Source: Pseudomonas maumuensis (GTDB taxonomy: Bacteria; Pseudomonadota; Gammaproteobacteria; Pseudomonadales; Pseudomonadaceae). Taken from it: a stretch of DNA of 64,000 nucleotides. A model generated the notes under the pieces. It saw only the letters and a program-made list of their open reading frames with translations. It did not search any database and was not told where the DNA came from. Positions within the stretch are counted from its first letter, which is position 1; each line of letters begins with the position of its first letter. Shown here piece after piece: positions 9,984 to 18,132 of this stretch. The stretch spans positions 558,001-622,000 of the forward strand of contig NZ_CP077077.1 of NCBI RefSeq assembly GCF_019139675.1, in the 5' to 3' direction. A program made the position numbers and the translations under genes.

Positions 9984-10868
9984 ATGCGTATGCGCCTGAT
10001 GCTGTTGGGTGGTGGCAATGCCCTCGGGCAAGCGCTGATTCGTCTCGGGGCCGAGGAAGACATCGCCTTCCTGGCGCCTCGTCCTCCGGAACACGGCTGG
10101 GATCCGGCCAGCCTGACCCTGCTGCTCGACGAGCAGCGCCCGCACGCCGTGATCAACCTGGCCTACTACTTCGACTGGTTCCAGGCCGAGTCGGTCAGCG
10201 AGCAACGCCTGGCCCAGCAGGAGCGGGCGGTGGAGCGGCTCGCCGAACTGTGCCAGCACCACGAGATGATCCTCGTGCAACCGTCCAGCTATCGGGTGTT
10301 CGATGGTTCGCGTGCCACGGCCTATAGCGAGAAGGACGAGCCGGTGCCGCTCGGCCTGCGTGGCCAGGCGCTGTGGCGTATCGAGCAGAGTGTGCGGGCC
10401 ACCTGCCCGCAGCATGTGCTGGTGCGTTTCGGCTGGCTGCTGGACGAAAGCATCGATGGCGCGCTCGGGCGTTTCCTGACTCGTGCCGAACAGCCCCAGG
10501 AACTGCTGCTGGCCGATGACCGTCGTGGCAACCCGACGCCGGTGGACGATGCCGCGCGAGTGATCCTCTCGGTGCTCAAACAGCTCGATTGCCAGGCGCC
10601 GCTGTGGGGGACTTACCACTACGCCGGCAACGAGGCCACCACGCCGTTGGTGCTCGGCCAGGCGATCCTCACCGAAGCCACACAGTGGCGCAAACTGGCC
10701 GTACAGGCGCCCACCGCCCAGGCCCACGCCGCCCGCCCGGATGCCAGCGAGGAGCCGCAACACGCGGTACTGGCCTGCAAGAAGATCCTTCATACCTTCG
10801 GCATCAAGCCACGCGCCTGGCGCGCCGGTTTGCCGCCCCTACTGGACCGATTCTACCGACATGGCTGA
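9984..10868 (+). CDS. RmlD/SDR-like sugar-nucleotide reductase family protein
   Basis: A 294-residue NAD(P)-binding protein of the extended SDR or RmlD-like type. The N-terminal MLLGGGNALGQAL resembles the GxxGxxG dinucleotide motif. VINLAYYFDWFQAE and QPSSYRVFDG match the positions of the N-terminal strand signals and the SSxxVF segment of RmlD. The canonical YxxxK is not obvious, so activity is uncertain. The start at 9984 (MRMRLMLLGG) puts the Rossmann motif at the N terminus; an ATG two codons later is equally possible. The stop lies inside the start of the downstream epimerase (8-nt overlap), so the two form an operon. Confidence 0.7.
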   Translation: MRMRLMLLGGGNALGQALIRLGAEEDIAFLAPRPPEHGWDPASLTLLLDEQRPHAVINLAYYFDWFQAESVSEQRLAQQERAVERLAELCQHHEMILVQPSSYRVFDGSRATAYSEKDEPVPLGLRGQALWRIEQSVRATCPQHVLVRFGWLLDESIDGALGRFLTRAEQPQELLLADDRRGNPTPVDDAARVILSVLKQLDCQAPLWGTYHYAGNEATTPLVLGQAILTEATQWRKLAVQAPTAQAHAARPDASEEPQHAVLACKKILHTFGIKPRAWRAGLPPLLDRFYRHG

Positions 10869-11793
10869 CGCCCCCATCCTGATCACCGGCGGTGCCGGCT
10901 TCATTGGCTCGCACCTGTGCGACGCGTTGCTGGAGAAAGGCTACGCGGTGCGCATCCTCGACGACCTGTCGACCGGCAAGCGCAGCAACCTGCAGCTCAG
11001 CCATCCACGCTTGGAACTGCTCGAGGGCGATGTCGCCGATGCCGCGCTGGTGGCCCGTGCCGCCAGTGGTTGCCAGGCAGTGGTGCATCTGGCCGCGGTG
11101 GCCTCGGTGCAGGCCTCGGTGGAAGACCCGGTGAAGACCCACCAGAGCAACTTCATCGGCACGCTGAACGTGTGCGAGGCGATGCGCCTGAACGGCATCC
11201 GCCGCGTGCTGTTCGCTTCCAGCGCGGCGGTGTACGGCAACAACGGCGAAGGCCAGTCGATTGCCGAGGACACGCCCAAGGCGCCGCTGACCCCCTACGC
11301 GGTGGACAAGCTGGCCAGCGAGCAGTACCTGGACTTCTACCGCCGCCAGCACGGACTGGAGCCGGTGGTGTTCCGCTTCTTCAACATCTTCGGGCCACGC
11401 CAGGACCCTTCCTCGCCGTATTCCGGGGTGATCAGCATCTTCTGCGAGCGCGCCACCAGTGGCAAACCGATCACGGTGTTCGGTGATGGCGAGCAGACCC
11501 GCGACTTCCTGTTTGTCGGTGACCTGGTCCAGGTAATGGTGCAGGCGCTCGAGCAGCAGGCGGTGGAAGAGGGCGCGGTGAACATCGGCCTCAACCAGGC
11601 GACCTCGCTGAACCAGTTGCTCAAGGCGCTGGAACAGGTGGTGGGCGGTCTGCCTGCAATCAGCTACGGCCAAGCACGCTCGGGGGACATCCGCCATTCG
11701 CGGGCGGACAACTCGCGTTTGCTGGCACGTTTCGCATTTCCCGAGCCGACGCCGTTTGTCGAAGGTCTGGCCCGCTTGCTCGGCAAAGCTTGA
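10861..11793 (+). CDS. NAD-dependent sugar epimerase/dehydratase (GalE-like)
   Basis: A 310-residue extended SDR enzyme acting on nucleotide sugars. Visible motifs are ITGGAGFIGSHL (NAD binding, about residues 7-18), VVHLAAVASVQASVEDP, the catalytic Ser stretch FASSAAVYG and the catalytic YAVDK. NIFGPRQDPSSPYSGVIS and RDFLFVGD lie in the substrate domain. These resemble UDP-glucose or UDP-GlcNAc 4-epimerases. The start ATG at 10861 overlaps the upstream reductase-like gene. The pair probably serves surface polysaccharide precursor synthesis; the exact sugar cannot be read from sequence. Confidence 0.88.
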   Translation: MADAPILITGGAGFIGSHLCDALLEKGYAVRILDDLSTGKRSNLQLSHPRLELLEGDVADAALVARAASGCQAVVHLAAVASVQASVEDPVKTHQSNFIGTLNVCEAMRLNGIRRVLFASSAAVYGNNGEGQSIAEDTPKAPLTPYAVDKLASEQYLDFYRRQHGLEPVVFRFFNIFGPRQDPSSPYSGVISIFCERATSGKPITVFGDGEQTRDFLFVGDLVQVMVQALEQQAVEEGAVNIGLNQATSLNQLLKALEQVVGGLPAISYGQARSGDIRHSRADNSRLLARFAFPEPTPFVEGLARLLGKA

Positions 11794-11798
11794 GCCTC

Positions 11799-11818
11799 TC
11801 GCGGGGCTTGCCCCGCGA
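11799..11818. terminator. Bidirectional hairpin terminator (REP-like core)
   Basis: A 9-bp perfect GC stem (TCGCGGGGC/GCCCCGCGA) with a 2-nt loop, between the ends of the convergent epimerase and HxlR genes. It carries the GCGGGGCTTGCCCCGC sequence typical of Pseudomonas REP units. Confidence 0.7.
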
Positions 11819-11826
11819 TGACGTCA

Positions 11827-12264
11827 CTAATGCCGGATCAGCTGTCGCCGGCAATCCTCCGGCCCCACCACTCGCCCATCTCGGGCCCGCACCTGTAACG
11901 TCTCCAGCCCCTGGCCGCGATCATCGACCAACTGCGAGCGTGATTCCCCCGGCCTGAACAGGTACCGCTCCCCCCATTGGCGCAAGCCGATCACGATCGG
12001 AAACACCGAACGGCCCTTTTCCGTCAGCACATATTCCTTGTAGGCACTGCCATCGGATGCAGGCTGCTGTGCCAGCAGCCCGGCCTCCACCAGCAGTTTC
12101 AGGCGCGAAGCGAGGATGTTCTTCGCCAGCCCGAGGTTTTTCTGCAATTCGCTGAAGCGGCACGGGCCATCGAAGGCATCGCGCAGGATCATCAGCGCCC
12201 AGCGCTCGCCGAGGACTTCCAGGGCGCGGGCCACTGGGCATTGCTGGTTGTTCTCGTCGAGCAT
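11827..12264 (-). CDS. HxlR-family winged-helix regulator
   Basis: A 145-residue transcription factor. CPVARALEVLGERWALMILRDAF (about residues 9-31), then RFSELQKNLGLAKNILASRL and EYVLTEKGR, are hallmark HxlR segments, and the first carries the conserved N-terminal Cys. ATG at 12264 follows AAGGA. An upstream frame extension to 12306 runs into the operator. It is divergent from an MFS exporter gene, and the shared gap holds a long inverted repeat, so it probably represses that transporter and itself. The inducer is unknown. Confidence 0.9.
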   Translation of the reverse strand: MLDENNQQCPVARALEVLGERWALMILRDAFDGPCRFSELQKNLGLAKNILASRLKLLVEAGLLAQQPASDGSAYKEYVLTEKGRSVFPIVIGLRQWGERYLFRPGESRSQLVDDRGQGLETLQVRARDGRVVGPEDCRRQLIRH

Positions 12265-12297
12265 GAGGCGTTCCTTGGCTGTGATCTGGTTGCAGAA

Positions 12298-12336
12298 TAA
12301 AACCATGTTTGCTAGAAATCCAGTTTCATGGTTTTA
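12298..12336. promoter_or_regulatory. Inverted-repeat operator between hxlR-type regulator and MFS gene
   Basis: TAAAACCATG at 12298-12307 is an exact inverted copy of CATGGTTTTA at 12327-12336. A related GAAACCAGTTTT lies just downstream. It is centred in the 101-nt divergent gap, which fits an HxlR dimer-binding site overlapping both promoters. Confidence 0.6.
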
Positions 12337-12365
12337 AATTGAAACCAGTTTTGGAGGGATTGCCG

Positions 12366-13586
12366 ATGCCACCGCTCACCCGCGGATTGACGCTGTTGTT
12401 GGCTGCCGCCTGCGCCCTGGCCGTTGCCACGGTGTACCTCGCCCAGCCGCTGCTGGAGGCCATGGCCGCGAGCCTCGGCGTAAGCGCTGCGCGCGCCGGC
12501 CTGGTGGTGGGCATGACCCAGGCAGGCTATGCCTTGGGTCTGTTGCTGATCGTGCCGCTGGGCGACCTGGTCGATCGTCGGCGGCTGATTGTCGGCCAGT
12601 TGCTGGCATCGGCTGGCGCGCTGTTTGCCGTGGCGTTTGCCGTGGAATGGGCCATGTTGCTGGCGGCGATGGCCATGGTCGGCCTGGCTGCGGTGGTGGT
12701 GCAGGTGATGGTCGCGCATGCCGCCACACTGTCCACGCCAGCCCAGCAGGGGCAGGCGGTGGGGACTGTCACCAGTGGCGTGGTGCTGGGCATTCTGTCA
12801 GCGCGCTTGGTTTCTGGCGCATTGGCTGACCTGCTGGGCTGGCACGGCGTGTACGTCGTGGCGGCGGGGCTGGCGTTGGCCATGGCGTTGTTGCTGGCCT
12901 GGCGCTTGCCTGCTGTCAGGCCGCAGGGGCCGAGGCAGCGCTATCGGGCACTGCTGGTCTCAGTGCTGCGCTTGTACCGGCATGACCGTCTGCTACGTCA
13001 GCGCGGTGTGTTTGCGGTGCTGATCTTCGCGGCGTTCAGCGTGCTGTGGAGCGCGATGGTGTTGCCCCTGAGCGCCCCGCCGCTGGCGCTCGATCACACC
13101 CAGGTCGGGTTGTTAGGCCTGGCCGGGGTGGCTGGCGCGCTGGCGGCTTCGCGTGCCGGGCGCCTGGCAGATCAGGGGCAGGGCCGGCGGGTGAGCGGCT
13201 GGGCCCTGGGGCTGTTGACGCTGTCATGGCTGCCCAGCGCCTACCTCGAGCAGTCATTGCTGGCGCTGGTGATCGGCGTACTGATGCTGGACCTGGCCGT
13301 GCAGGCCGTGCATGTGACCAACCAGAGCCTGTTGCTGGCGGGGCGTGGCGAGATGGCCGGCCGGCTGATCGGCGCCTACATGTGTTGCTATTCAGTGGGT
13401 AGCGGGGTGGGTGCGGTCGTGGCGACCTGGGTGTACGGCAAGTGGGGCTGGGTGGCGGTGTGCGGGCTGGGGGCGGGGATAAGCGCGGTTGCCTGGGGCT
13501 ACTGGGGATATCTCTGGTGGGCCGAGGTGAAGCGGAGCAAGCCCGCTCCAGAAGGAACGGGCTTGGCTGCGGATCAGAACTTGTAG
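12366..13586 (+). CDS. MFS transporter (drug/metabolite exporter type)
   Basis: A 406-residue inner-membrane protein with about 12 hydrophobic segments. After helix 2 it has the MFS motif-A-like stretch LGDLVDRRRLI at about residues 65-75. Near the start it carries VYLAQPLLEAMAASLGVS, typical of DHA1-type exporters. ATG at 12366 follows GGAGGG. It is divergent from the HxlR regulator, so it is likely induced by a small molecule that this regulator senses. It ends 13 nt inside the convergent oprG gene. It is 2.5 kb from the MccB-like cassette and has its own regulator, so there is no reason to assign it as that cassette's exporter. Confidence 0.88.
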   Translation: MPPLTRGLTLLLAAACALAVATVYLAQPLLEAMAASLGVSAARAGLVVGMTQAGYALGLLLIVPLGDLVDRRRLIVGQLLASAGALFAVAFAVEWAMLLAAMAMVGLAAVVVQVMVAHAATLSTPAQQGQAVGTVTSGVVLGILSARLVSGALADLLGWHGVYVVAAGLALAMALLLAWRLPAVRPQGPRQRYRALLVSVLRLYRHDRLLRQRGVFAVLIFAAFSVLWSAMVLPLSAPPLALDHTQVGLLGLAGVAGALAASRAGRLADQGQGRRVSGWALGLLTLSWLPSAYLEQSLLALVIGVLMLDLAVQAVHVTNQSLLLAGRGEMAGRLIGAYMCCYSVGSGVGAVVATWVYGKWGWVAVCGLGAGISAVAWGYWGYLWWAEVKRSKPAPEGTGLAADQNL

Positions 13587-14257
13587 CCGATGCCGACCAT
13601 GTAGACCCAGGGATCGACGTCCACGTCGACCTTGGTCTTGCCCACGCCCAGGGCGCTCGGGCCATCGATGCTGGCCTTGGTGTCGATGTCGACGTACCAG
13701 ACCGCGGCGTTGACCAGCAGGTTGTCGGTGAGCATGTAGTCCATGCCCAGCTGGCCGGCGATGCCCACCGAGTCCTTCAGCTTCATGTTGCTGAAGCCCT
13801 GGGCCTTGCGGTTGCTGCTCAGGTCTTCATCGAAGAACATCGTGTAGTTGATGCCCACGCCGGCGTACGGCTGGAACTTCGAGGACGGTGCCATCGGGTA
13901 GTACTGCAGCGACAGGGTCGGTGGCAGCTGCTTGATGTCGGCCAGCTTGCCGTCCAGGCCAGGGCCGAGGCCCTTGACGCCGACAGTGTGCTGGAATGGC
14001 GTGGCAGCCAGCAGCTCGAGGCCGATGTGATCGGTGAGCATGTAGGCGAAGGCCAGGCCCAGCTGGGTGTCGCTGTCCAGGGTCGCCTTGGTGCCCGAGA
14101 CCTTGGCGCCATCGAGTTTGATGTCGCCGCTGCTTTCGTTCGGCGCGGTGGTGATGGCGCCGGCACGGAGGATGAAATCCCCCGCCTGGTGGGCGTGGGC
14201 AACAGGGGCTGCGAGCGCCAACGCGACGAGCGAGGCACTGAGCAAGGACTTGTTCAT
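13574..14257 (-). CDS. oprG: OmpW-family outer membrane protein OprG
   Basis: A 227-residue 8-stranded beta-barrel of the OmpW family. It has a clear signal peptide (MNKSLLSASLVALALAAPVA-HAHQ). The barrel contains AFAYMLTDHIGLELLAATPF, LQYYPM, YAGVGINYTMFF and the terminal YKF. OprG is thought to pass small hydrophobic or amino acid-type molecules and is controlled by Anr and iron in P. aeruginosa. Here an ANR-like box lies 66 nt upstream of the ATG, in a class II position. As in P. aeruginosa, it neighbours the metal-uptake operon that follows on the same strand. Its 3' end overlaps the convergent MFS gene. Confidence 0.92.
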   Translation of the reverse strand: MNKSLLSASLVALALAAPVAHAHQAGDFILRAGAITTAPNESSGDIKLDGAKVSGTKATLDSDTQLGLAFAYMLTDHIGLELLAATPFQHTVGVKGLGPGLDGKLADIKQLPPTLSLQYYPMAPSSKFQPYAGVGINYTMFFDEDLSSNRKAQGFSNMKLKDSVGIAGQLGMDYMLTDNLLVNAAVWYVDIDTKASIDGPSALGVGKTKVDVDVDPWVYMVGIGYKF

Positions 14258-14322
14258 GGAAGCTCCCAGAGGACGTGAGTAATCGAGTAGTCCAATGGTA
14301 CGAAGCTGACTAAACAGAAAGT

Positions 14323-14336
14323 TTGACCCAGCTCAA
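14323..14336 (-). promoter_or_regulatory. ANR/FNR-type box upstream of oprG
   Basis: TTGACCCAGCTCAA (TTGAC-N4-CTCAA) closely matches the TTGAT-N4-ATCAA consensus. A TACCAT -10 candidate sits at 14295-14300 on the minus strand. The predicted transcript start near 14288 places the box centre close to -41.5, where FNR-type activators work. Confidence 0.65.
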
Positions 14337-14367
14337 CGAAGCCTCTTCAAACAGGCGTGCGCAGTTC

Positions 14368-14922
14368 TCACTTCAGCTCATAAGCGTAGATTTTCTCGGC
14401 CTCCATCTGGTAACCCGCATCCGCCAGCTCGCTGCTGGATGCCTTGACCTGCATCGTGCCTTCGATCCAGTAGGGTTGATAGAGGTCTTCGATGCGCACG
14501 CCCATCTCGCTGAAAATATGCACGATCTGGTTAGAGGGCGGCGGTGGCACGTGGATGCAGGCGCCGTAGTAGGGCACCAGGAGGAACTCGGTGGTGCGGC
14601 CTTCGTCGCTGACCTCCAGCGGCACGATATAGCCGGGGATCTTCACCGGCTGGCCGTCCAGGGCCGTCACCACCGGGGCGTTGGGTGCCTGCTGGCGTGC
14701 CGCGGGAGCGGCCTCGGCGGACAAGGCGTCGCTGATCTGCGATAGGTCGTGCAACGGCGTCAGTTGCGGCGGGATGATCGGCGCGCCCTCGGGGATCAGC
14801 GCGGGCCAGTCCAGCTCACGAGGTTCGGCGGCACATACCGTGGATACCAGCAACACCACTGCCAGTAATAGGTAATGCCAAGCAGCGGGAGCTTGCCTGT
14901 TGTCCATGGACATCGCGGTCAT
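14368..14922 (-). CDS. DUF3299 periplasmic protein of the metal-uptake operon
   Basis: A 184-residue exported protein, last gene of a four-gene operon. The N terminus has a hydrophobic stretch (WHYLLLAVVLLVSTVCAAEP) that may be a signal peptide. The conserved C-terminal part has VKIPGYIVPLEV, FLLVPYYGACIHVPPPPSNQIVHI and PYWIEGTMQV, characteristic of DUF3299; the single Cys and His in YGACIHVP could bind metal. I chose ATG at 14922, 8 nt after the permease stop; a second ATG lies 3 codons on. The P. aeruginosa counterpart belongs to the PA4063-PA4066 zinc-starvation operon. The biochemical role is unknown. Confidence 0.8.
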   Translation of the reverse strand: MTAMSMDNRQAPAAWHYLLLAVVLLVSTVCAAEPRELDWPALIPEGAPIIPPQLTPLHDLSQISDALSAEAAPAARQQAPNAPVVTALDGQPVKIPGYIVPLEVSDEGRTTEFLLVPYYGACIHVPPPPSNQIVHIFSEMGVRIEDLYQPYWIEGTMQVKASSSELADAGYQMEAEKIYAYELK

Positions 14923-14930
14923 GAAGGTTC

Positions 14931-16196
14931 TCAAAGATGAATCGACAGGCCATCGGCCAGCGACTGCCGGTAGGCGCGCCAGGCCGGCACACTGCCCATC
15001 AGCAGCGCCGCGCCAAGGATGATAGCCAACAGCGTCCACTCATGGACGCTTGGCCAGGCCAGTGGCAGGTACAGCCCGTAGTTGGCTTGCACGTAGCCCT
15101 GTGCCAGGGCGATGCCGGCATACAGCAAGCCAAGCCCGGCGGCGATGCCCGCCAATGCCAGGGCCAGTGCTTCGAGCACCAGCAGCCCGGCGATGTGCCA
15201 GGGACGGGCCCCCACCGAGCGCAGGATGGCCATTTCCCGGCGGCGTTCGTTGAGGCTGGTGAGAATCGCGGTAAGCATGCCGATCAGGCCGGTGAGCACG
15301 ACGAACAACGACACCACGAACAATGCCTGCTCGGCCGTGCCCATCAGGCTCCACAGCTCCTGCAGGGCCACGCCGGGCAGGATCGCCAGCAGGGGCTCGG
15401 CACGGTACTCGTTGATTTCACGCTGCAGGCTGAAGGTGGCGATCTTGCTGTTGAGCCCGAGCATGAAGGCGGTGATGGCGGTGGGCTGCAGGTCCATGGT
15501 ACGGGCCTGCTCGGCACTGATGCGCCCGGCGCCACGGGCTGGGATGCCGTCGTGCCAGTCGATGTGGATCGCCTCCATCCCTGCCAGGCTGATGTGCAGG
15601 GTGCGGTCCACCGGGGTGCCGGTGCGCTCGAGCACGCCGACCACGGTGAATGGCTTGTCGTCGTGCTTGACCAGGCTGATGGCTGCTACACCATGCGCCA
15701 GCACCAGCTTGTCACCCAGTTTGTAGTGCAGCGCCTCGGCGACTTCGGCACCCAGCACCACTTCGAACGGATCGTCGGCGAACGCCCGGCCCTGGTCGAG
15801 TGCCAGGTGCTGGCGGCGACCGAACTGGTAATGGCTGAAGTAGTCGGCGCTGGTGCCCATCACCCGGTAGCCACGGTGCGAATCGCCCAGGGAAATCGGG
15901 ATCGCCCACTTCACCCGTGGATCCTTGGCGTAATGCTCGTAGCTGTCCCAGCGGATGTTGTTGGTGGCATTGCCGATGCGGAACACCGAGTACAGCAGCA
16001 GATTCACCGACCCCGAGCGGGCGCCGACGATCAGGTCGGTGCCGCTGATGGTGCTGGCGAAACTGGCGCGGGCTTCGGTGCGTACCCGCTCGACGGCCAG
16101 CAGCAAGCACACCGACAGGGCGATGGCGAACGCGGTGAGCAGTGCGGTGAAACGGCGGTTGGCCAGGCTGGCCAGGGCAAGGCGAAGCAGGTACAT
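14931..16196 (-). CDS. ABC transporter permease (FtsX/MacB type)
   Basis: A 421-residue inner-membrane protein. One N-terminal helix (ALLTAFAIALSVCLLLAV) is followed by a large periplasmic domain (about 45-285) and three C-terminal helices. NERRREMAILRSVGARPWHIAGL is the signature cytoplasmic loop of FtsX-like permeases. The topology resembles MacB and LolC/E-type mechanotransmitters more than ZnuB importers. The start overlaps the stop of the ATPase gene by 1 nt. It sits in the Zur-box operon with the ATPase, a His-rich periplasmic protein and DUF3299, so a role in zinc acquisition is inferred. Confidence 0.88.
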   Translation of the reverse strand: MYLLRLALASLANRRFTALLTAFAIALSVCLLLAVERVRTEARASFASTISGTDLIVGARSGSVNLLLYSVFRIGNATNNIRWDSYEHYAKDPRVKWAIPISLGDSHRGYRVMGTSADYFSHYQFGRRQHLALDQGRAFADDPFEVVLGAEVAEALHYKLGDKLVLAHGVAAISLVKHDDKPFTVVGVLERTGTPVDRTLHISLAGMEAIHIDWHDGIPARGAGRISAEQARTMDLQPTAITAFMLGLNSKIATFSLQREINEYRAEPLLAILPGVALQELWSLMGTAEQALFVVSLFVVLTGLIGMLTAILTSLNERRREMAILRSVGARPWHIAGLLVLEALALALAGIAAGLGLLYAGIALAQGYVQANYGLYLPLAWPSVHEWTLLAIILGAALLMGSVPAWRAYRQSLADGLSIHL

Positions 16197-16906
16197 CAGG
16201 CCTCCCGGGGCTTGGCGGCGCGATTGAGCTCGGCCAGGGACAGATGGCGGTCGAACAACGGCGCCAGGCTCTGGTCATGGCTGACGAACAGCAGGCTGGC
16301 GCCGGCGTCGCGGCATTCGTCGAACAACAGGCGGATGAACGCCTCGCGGGTGTCGGCGTCGAGGGCCGAGGTCGGCTCGTCGGCGATCACCAGCTCGGGC
16401 TGGCCGATCAGTGCCCTGGCCGCGGCGACCCGCTGCTGCTGCCCGATCGACAGGCTGTCGGCGCGGCGGGCGAGCAGGGCCGGGTCGTCCAGGCCCAGGT
16501 GGGCTAGCAACTGGGCAGCGGCCTGGTCGATGCTGCCGTGGCGCTGGGCGGCGCGGGCGGCACGGCTTTTCGAGAAGCGGCAGGGCAGCTCGACGTTTTC
16601 GCGCACCGACAGGAACGGCAACAGGTTGAACTGCTGGAAGATGTAGCCGGTGTGATCGACCCGGAAGCGGTCGCGCGCGCCCTGGCCCAAGCTCGCCAAG
16701 TCCTGGCCGAGCAGGCGGATGCTGCCCTGGCCTGGGCGGTTGACCCCGCCCAGCAGGCCGAGCAGGGTGGTCTTGCCACTGCCGCTGGGGCCCTTGAGGA
16801 ACAACGCCTCGCCGGGTTCCAGGCGAAACGCCGGGATCTCCAGCAGCGGCGCCTGGCCAGGCCAGGCGAACACCAGGTCATGCAGTTCGATCAGCGGCTG
16901 GCTCAT
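16196..16906 (-). CDS. ABC transporter ATP-binding protein (LolD/MacB type)
   Basis: A 236-residue nucleotide-binding subunit. Walker A is GPSGSGKTT (about residues 39-47) and the Q-loop is in YIFQQFNLLPFLSVREN. The signature is LSIGQQQR, Walker B is LVIADEPTSALD and the switch is VSHDQ. It partners the FtsX-like permease encoded next. It starts just after the His-rich protein gene (0-nt gap), so the operon is tightly coupled. Confidence 0.93.
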   Translation of the reverse strand: MSQPLIELHDLVFAWPGQAPLLEIPAFRLEPGEALFLKGPSGSGKTTLLGLLGGVNRPGQGSIRLLGQDLASLGQGARDRFRVDHTGYIFQQFNLLPFLSVRENVELPCRFSKSRAARAAQRHGSIDQAAAQLLAHLGLDDPALLARRADSLSIGQQQRVAAARALIGQPELVIADEPTSALDADTREAFIRLLFDECRDAGASLLFVSHDQSLAPLFDRHLSLAELNRAAKPREA

Positions 16907-17482
16907 TCAGAACTCGACCACGGCCTTGGCGGGGGTGGCTTCCGCGCCTTTCTGGCCATTCGGGCCGATCAGTTGCACGTTGATCTTCTGGGTTTGCGGG
17001 AAGGTTTTGAACAGGCGGCCGAGGTCGATCTGGGTGAGTTTGCCCGGGGTGGCGCAGGTCAGTTGGTAACGGGCATTGATGTCGGCGTGCTGGTGTGCGT
17101 CGCCGCCAGCTTCGGGGGCATTACCGAACAGCGGGCTTTCCAGCTCCTGGGCCTCCTCCTTGCAACCGGCTGCCTGGGCGATGGCGAACAACTTCAGGGG
17201 TTGTTCGAGCTGCTGGCGGGCGGCGGCGACCTTGGCTTTGTCGGCGTCGCTGCTGGCGGCGTGTTCGAAGCCGACCAGGTTCATCGCCGGGCTGTCCAGC
17301 GCCAGCTCGAGGACGTTGCCGTCGAGTACCGCGTTGAGCTTTGCCACGCCGTGCTCATGGGCGCCGAGGGTGCCATGGGCGTGATCGTGATCGTGATCGT
17401 GATCATGGTCGTGATCGTCGTGGGCATGGGCCACGGCCAGGGGAAGCAGGGCGAAGGGCAGGGCGAGCAACAGACGACGCAT
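16907..17482 (-). CDS. zrgA: His-rich periplasmic zinc-uptake protein (ZrgA/DUF2796)
   Basis: A 191-residue exported protein, first gene of the operon. The signal peptide MRRLLLALPFALLPLAVAHA is followed at once by a run of alternating His and Asp (about residues 20-38), a likely zinc-binding segment. LGAHEHGVAKLNAVLDGNVL and AMNLVGFEH are DUF2796-typical, and a second His cluster (DAHQHADI) lies further on. I used ATG at 17482, as it starts the signal peptide; the frame stays open upstream through the promoter. The Vibrio family member ZrgA is linked to zinc uptake, and the P. aeruginosa version is induced on zinc starvation. A Zur-like box lies about 40 nt upstream. Confidence 0.85.
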   Translation of the reverse strand: MRRLLLALPFALLPLAVAHAHDDHDHDHDHDHDHAHGTLGAHEHGVAKLNAVLDGNVLELALDSPAMNLVGFEHAASSDADKAKVAAARQQLEQPLKLFAIAQAAGCKEEAQELESPLFGNAPEAGGDAHQHADINARYQLTCATPGKLTQIDLGRLFKTFPQTQKINVQLIGPNGQKGAEATPAKAVVEF

Positions 17483-17514
17483 GGACGGCTCCACAGGCGG
17501 CTTGGAATGAATTT

Positions 17515-17531
17515 GTGATGTTATAACAATT
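17515..17531 (-). promoter_or_regulatory. Zur-like box of the zinc-uptake operon
   Basis: The core TGTTATAACA palindrome at 17519-17528 lies within GTGATGTTATAACAATT. This is close to the TGTTATANNATAACA pattern of gammaproteobacterial Zur sites, though the two halves are closer than usual. It lies 33-49 nt upstream of the zrgA start. Confidence 0.55.
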
Positions 17532-17616
17532 TGCATTTGCCCCGCCAGCCTGCCTGGCACAGGTTTCATGTTCGTGGGAGCATGGCGCAATCGAGCCTGG
17601 AAACAAGGAAATCATC

Positions 17617-17961
17617 GTGAGAATTCGTGGACAGATCGGCGACTGGCCGGTGGACCTGACTGTCGAGCTGGAGCCGCATGAATGGGCGCAGCTGGGGCGT
17701 AGGATGGATGTCCAGGCCCCGGTGGAAGCTACGCTGGTCAGCGCCAGCCCGGCACCTCGACAGGATGACGGACAGTGGGCAGCGGCGCGTGAAGTGCTGC
17801 GTCAGGCGGGGCAGATGGGTGGTCCGGAGCTGCTGGAACGCCTGGAAGGTTTGGCCGGAAGCGTGGCGGCGGGCAAACGGCTGCTGGTGCGCTTGCGCCA
17901 TAGCAGTGAGGTAAAAGTGGAAAGTGGCGTGGATGCGCCGGTGTATCGCTGGGTGGGATGA
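17617..17961 (+). CDS. Conserved hypothetical protein
   Basis: A 114-residue soluble protein without a recognised domain. The sequence is mixed acidic and basic (IRGQIGDWPVDLTVELEPHEWAQL, then a helical region EVLRQAGQMGGPELLERLEGL). The start is GTG at 17617, preceded by AAGGAA 6 nt upstream. It is divergent from the zinc operon and shares its 134-nt promoter gap, so the Zur-like box could influence it too. In P. aeruginosa a hypothetical gene also lies between this operon and the thioredoxin-like gene. No function is proposed. Confidence 0.7.
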   Translation: MRIRGQIGDWPVDLTVELEPHEWAQLGRRMDVQAPVEATLVSASPAPRQDDGQWAAAREVLRQAGQMGGPELLERLEGLAGSVAAGKRLLVRLRHSSEVKVESGVDAPVYRWVG

Positions 17962-17976
17962 GGGGCCGCTGTGCGG

Positions 17977-18110
17977 CCCTTTCGCCGGCAAGCCGGCTCC
18001 CACAGGCACCGCCTGTTTCTGAGGGAGCAACTGTCCAAGCCATCCACAAGGATGGCGCTTGGCTAGAGGGCGCTGCGATCGGGGTGGGAGCCGGCTTGCC
18101 GGCGAAAGGG
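17977..18110. repeat. Inverted pair of Pseudomonas REP elements
   Basis: Arms at 17977-18002 and 18085-18110 are exact inverted copies over 26 nt and contain TTCGCCGGCAAGCCGGCTCC. About 80 nt lie between them. The pair sits between two convergent genes and can serve as a bidirectional terminator. Confidence 0.85.
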
Positions 18111-18132
18111 CTGCATAGCAGCCCCAGCAGCC

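Noticed and set aside
12366..13586. MFS transporter as the exporter of the MccB-like cassette
   Set aside because: It lies 2.5 kb away behind two host-like genes, has its own divergent regulator and operator, and shows host-like composition.
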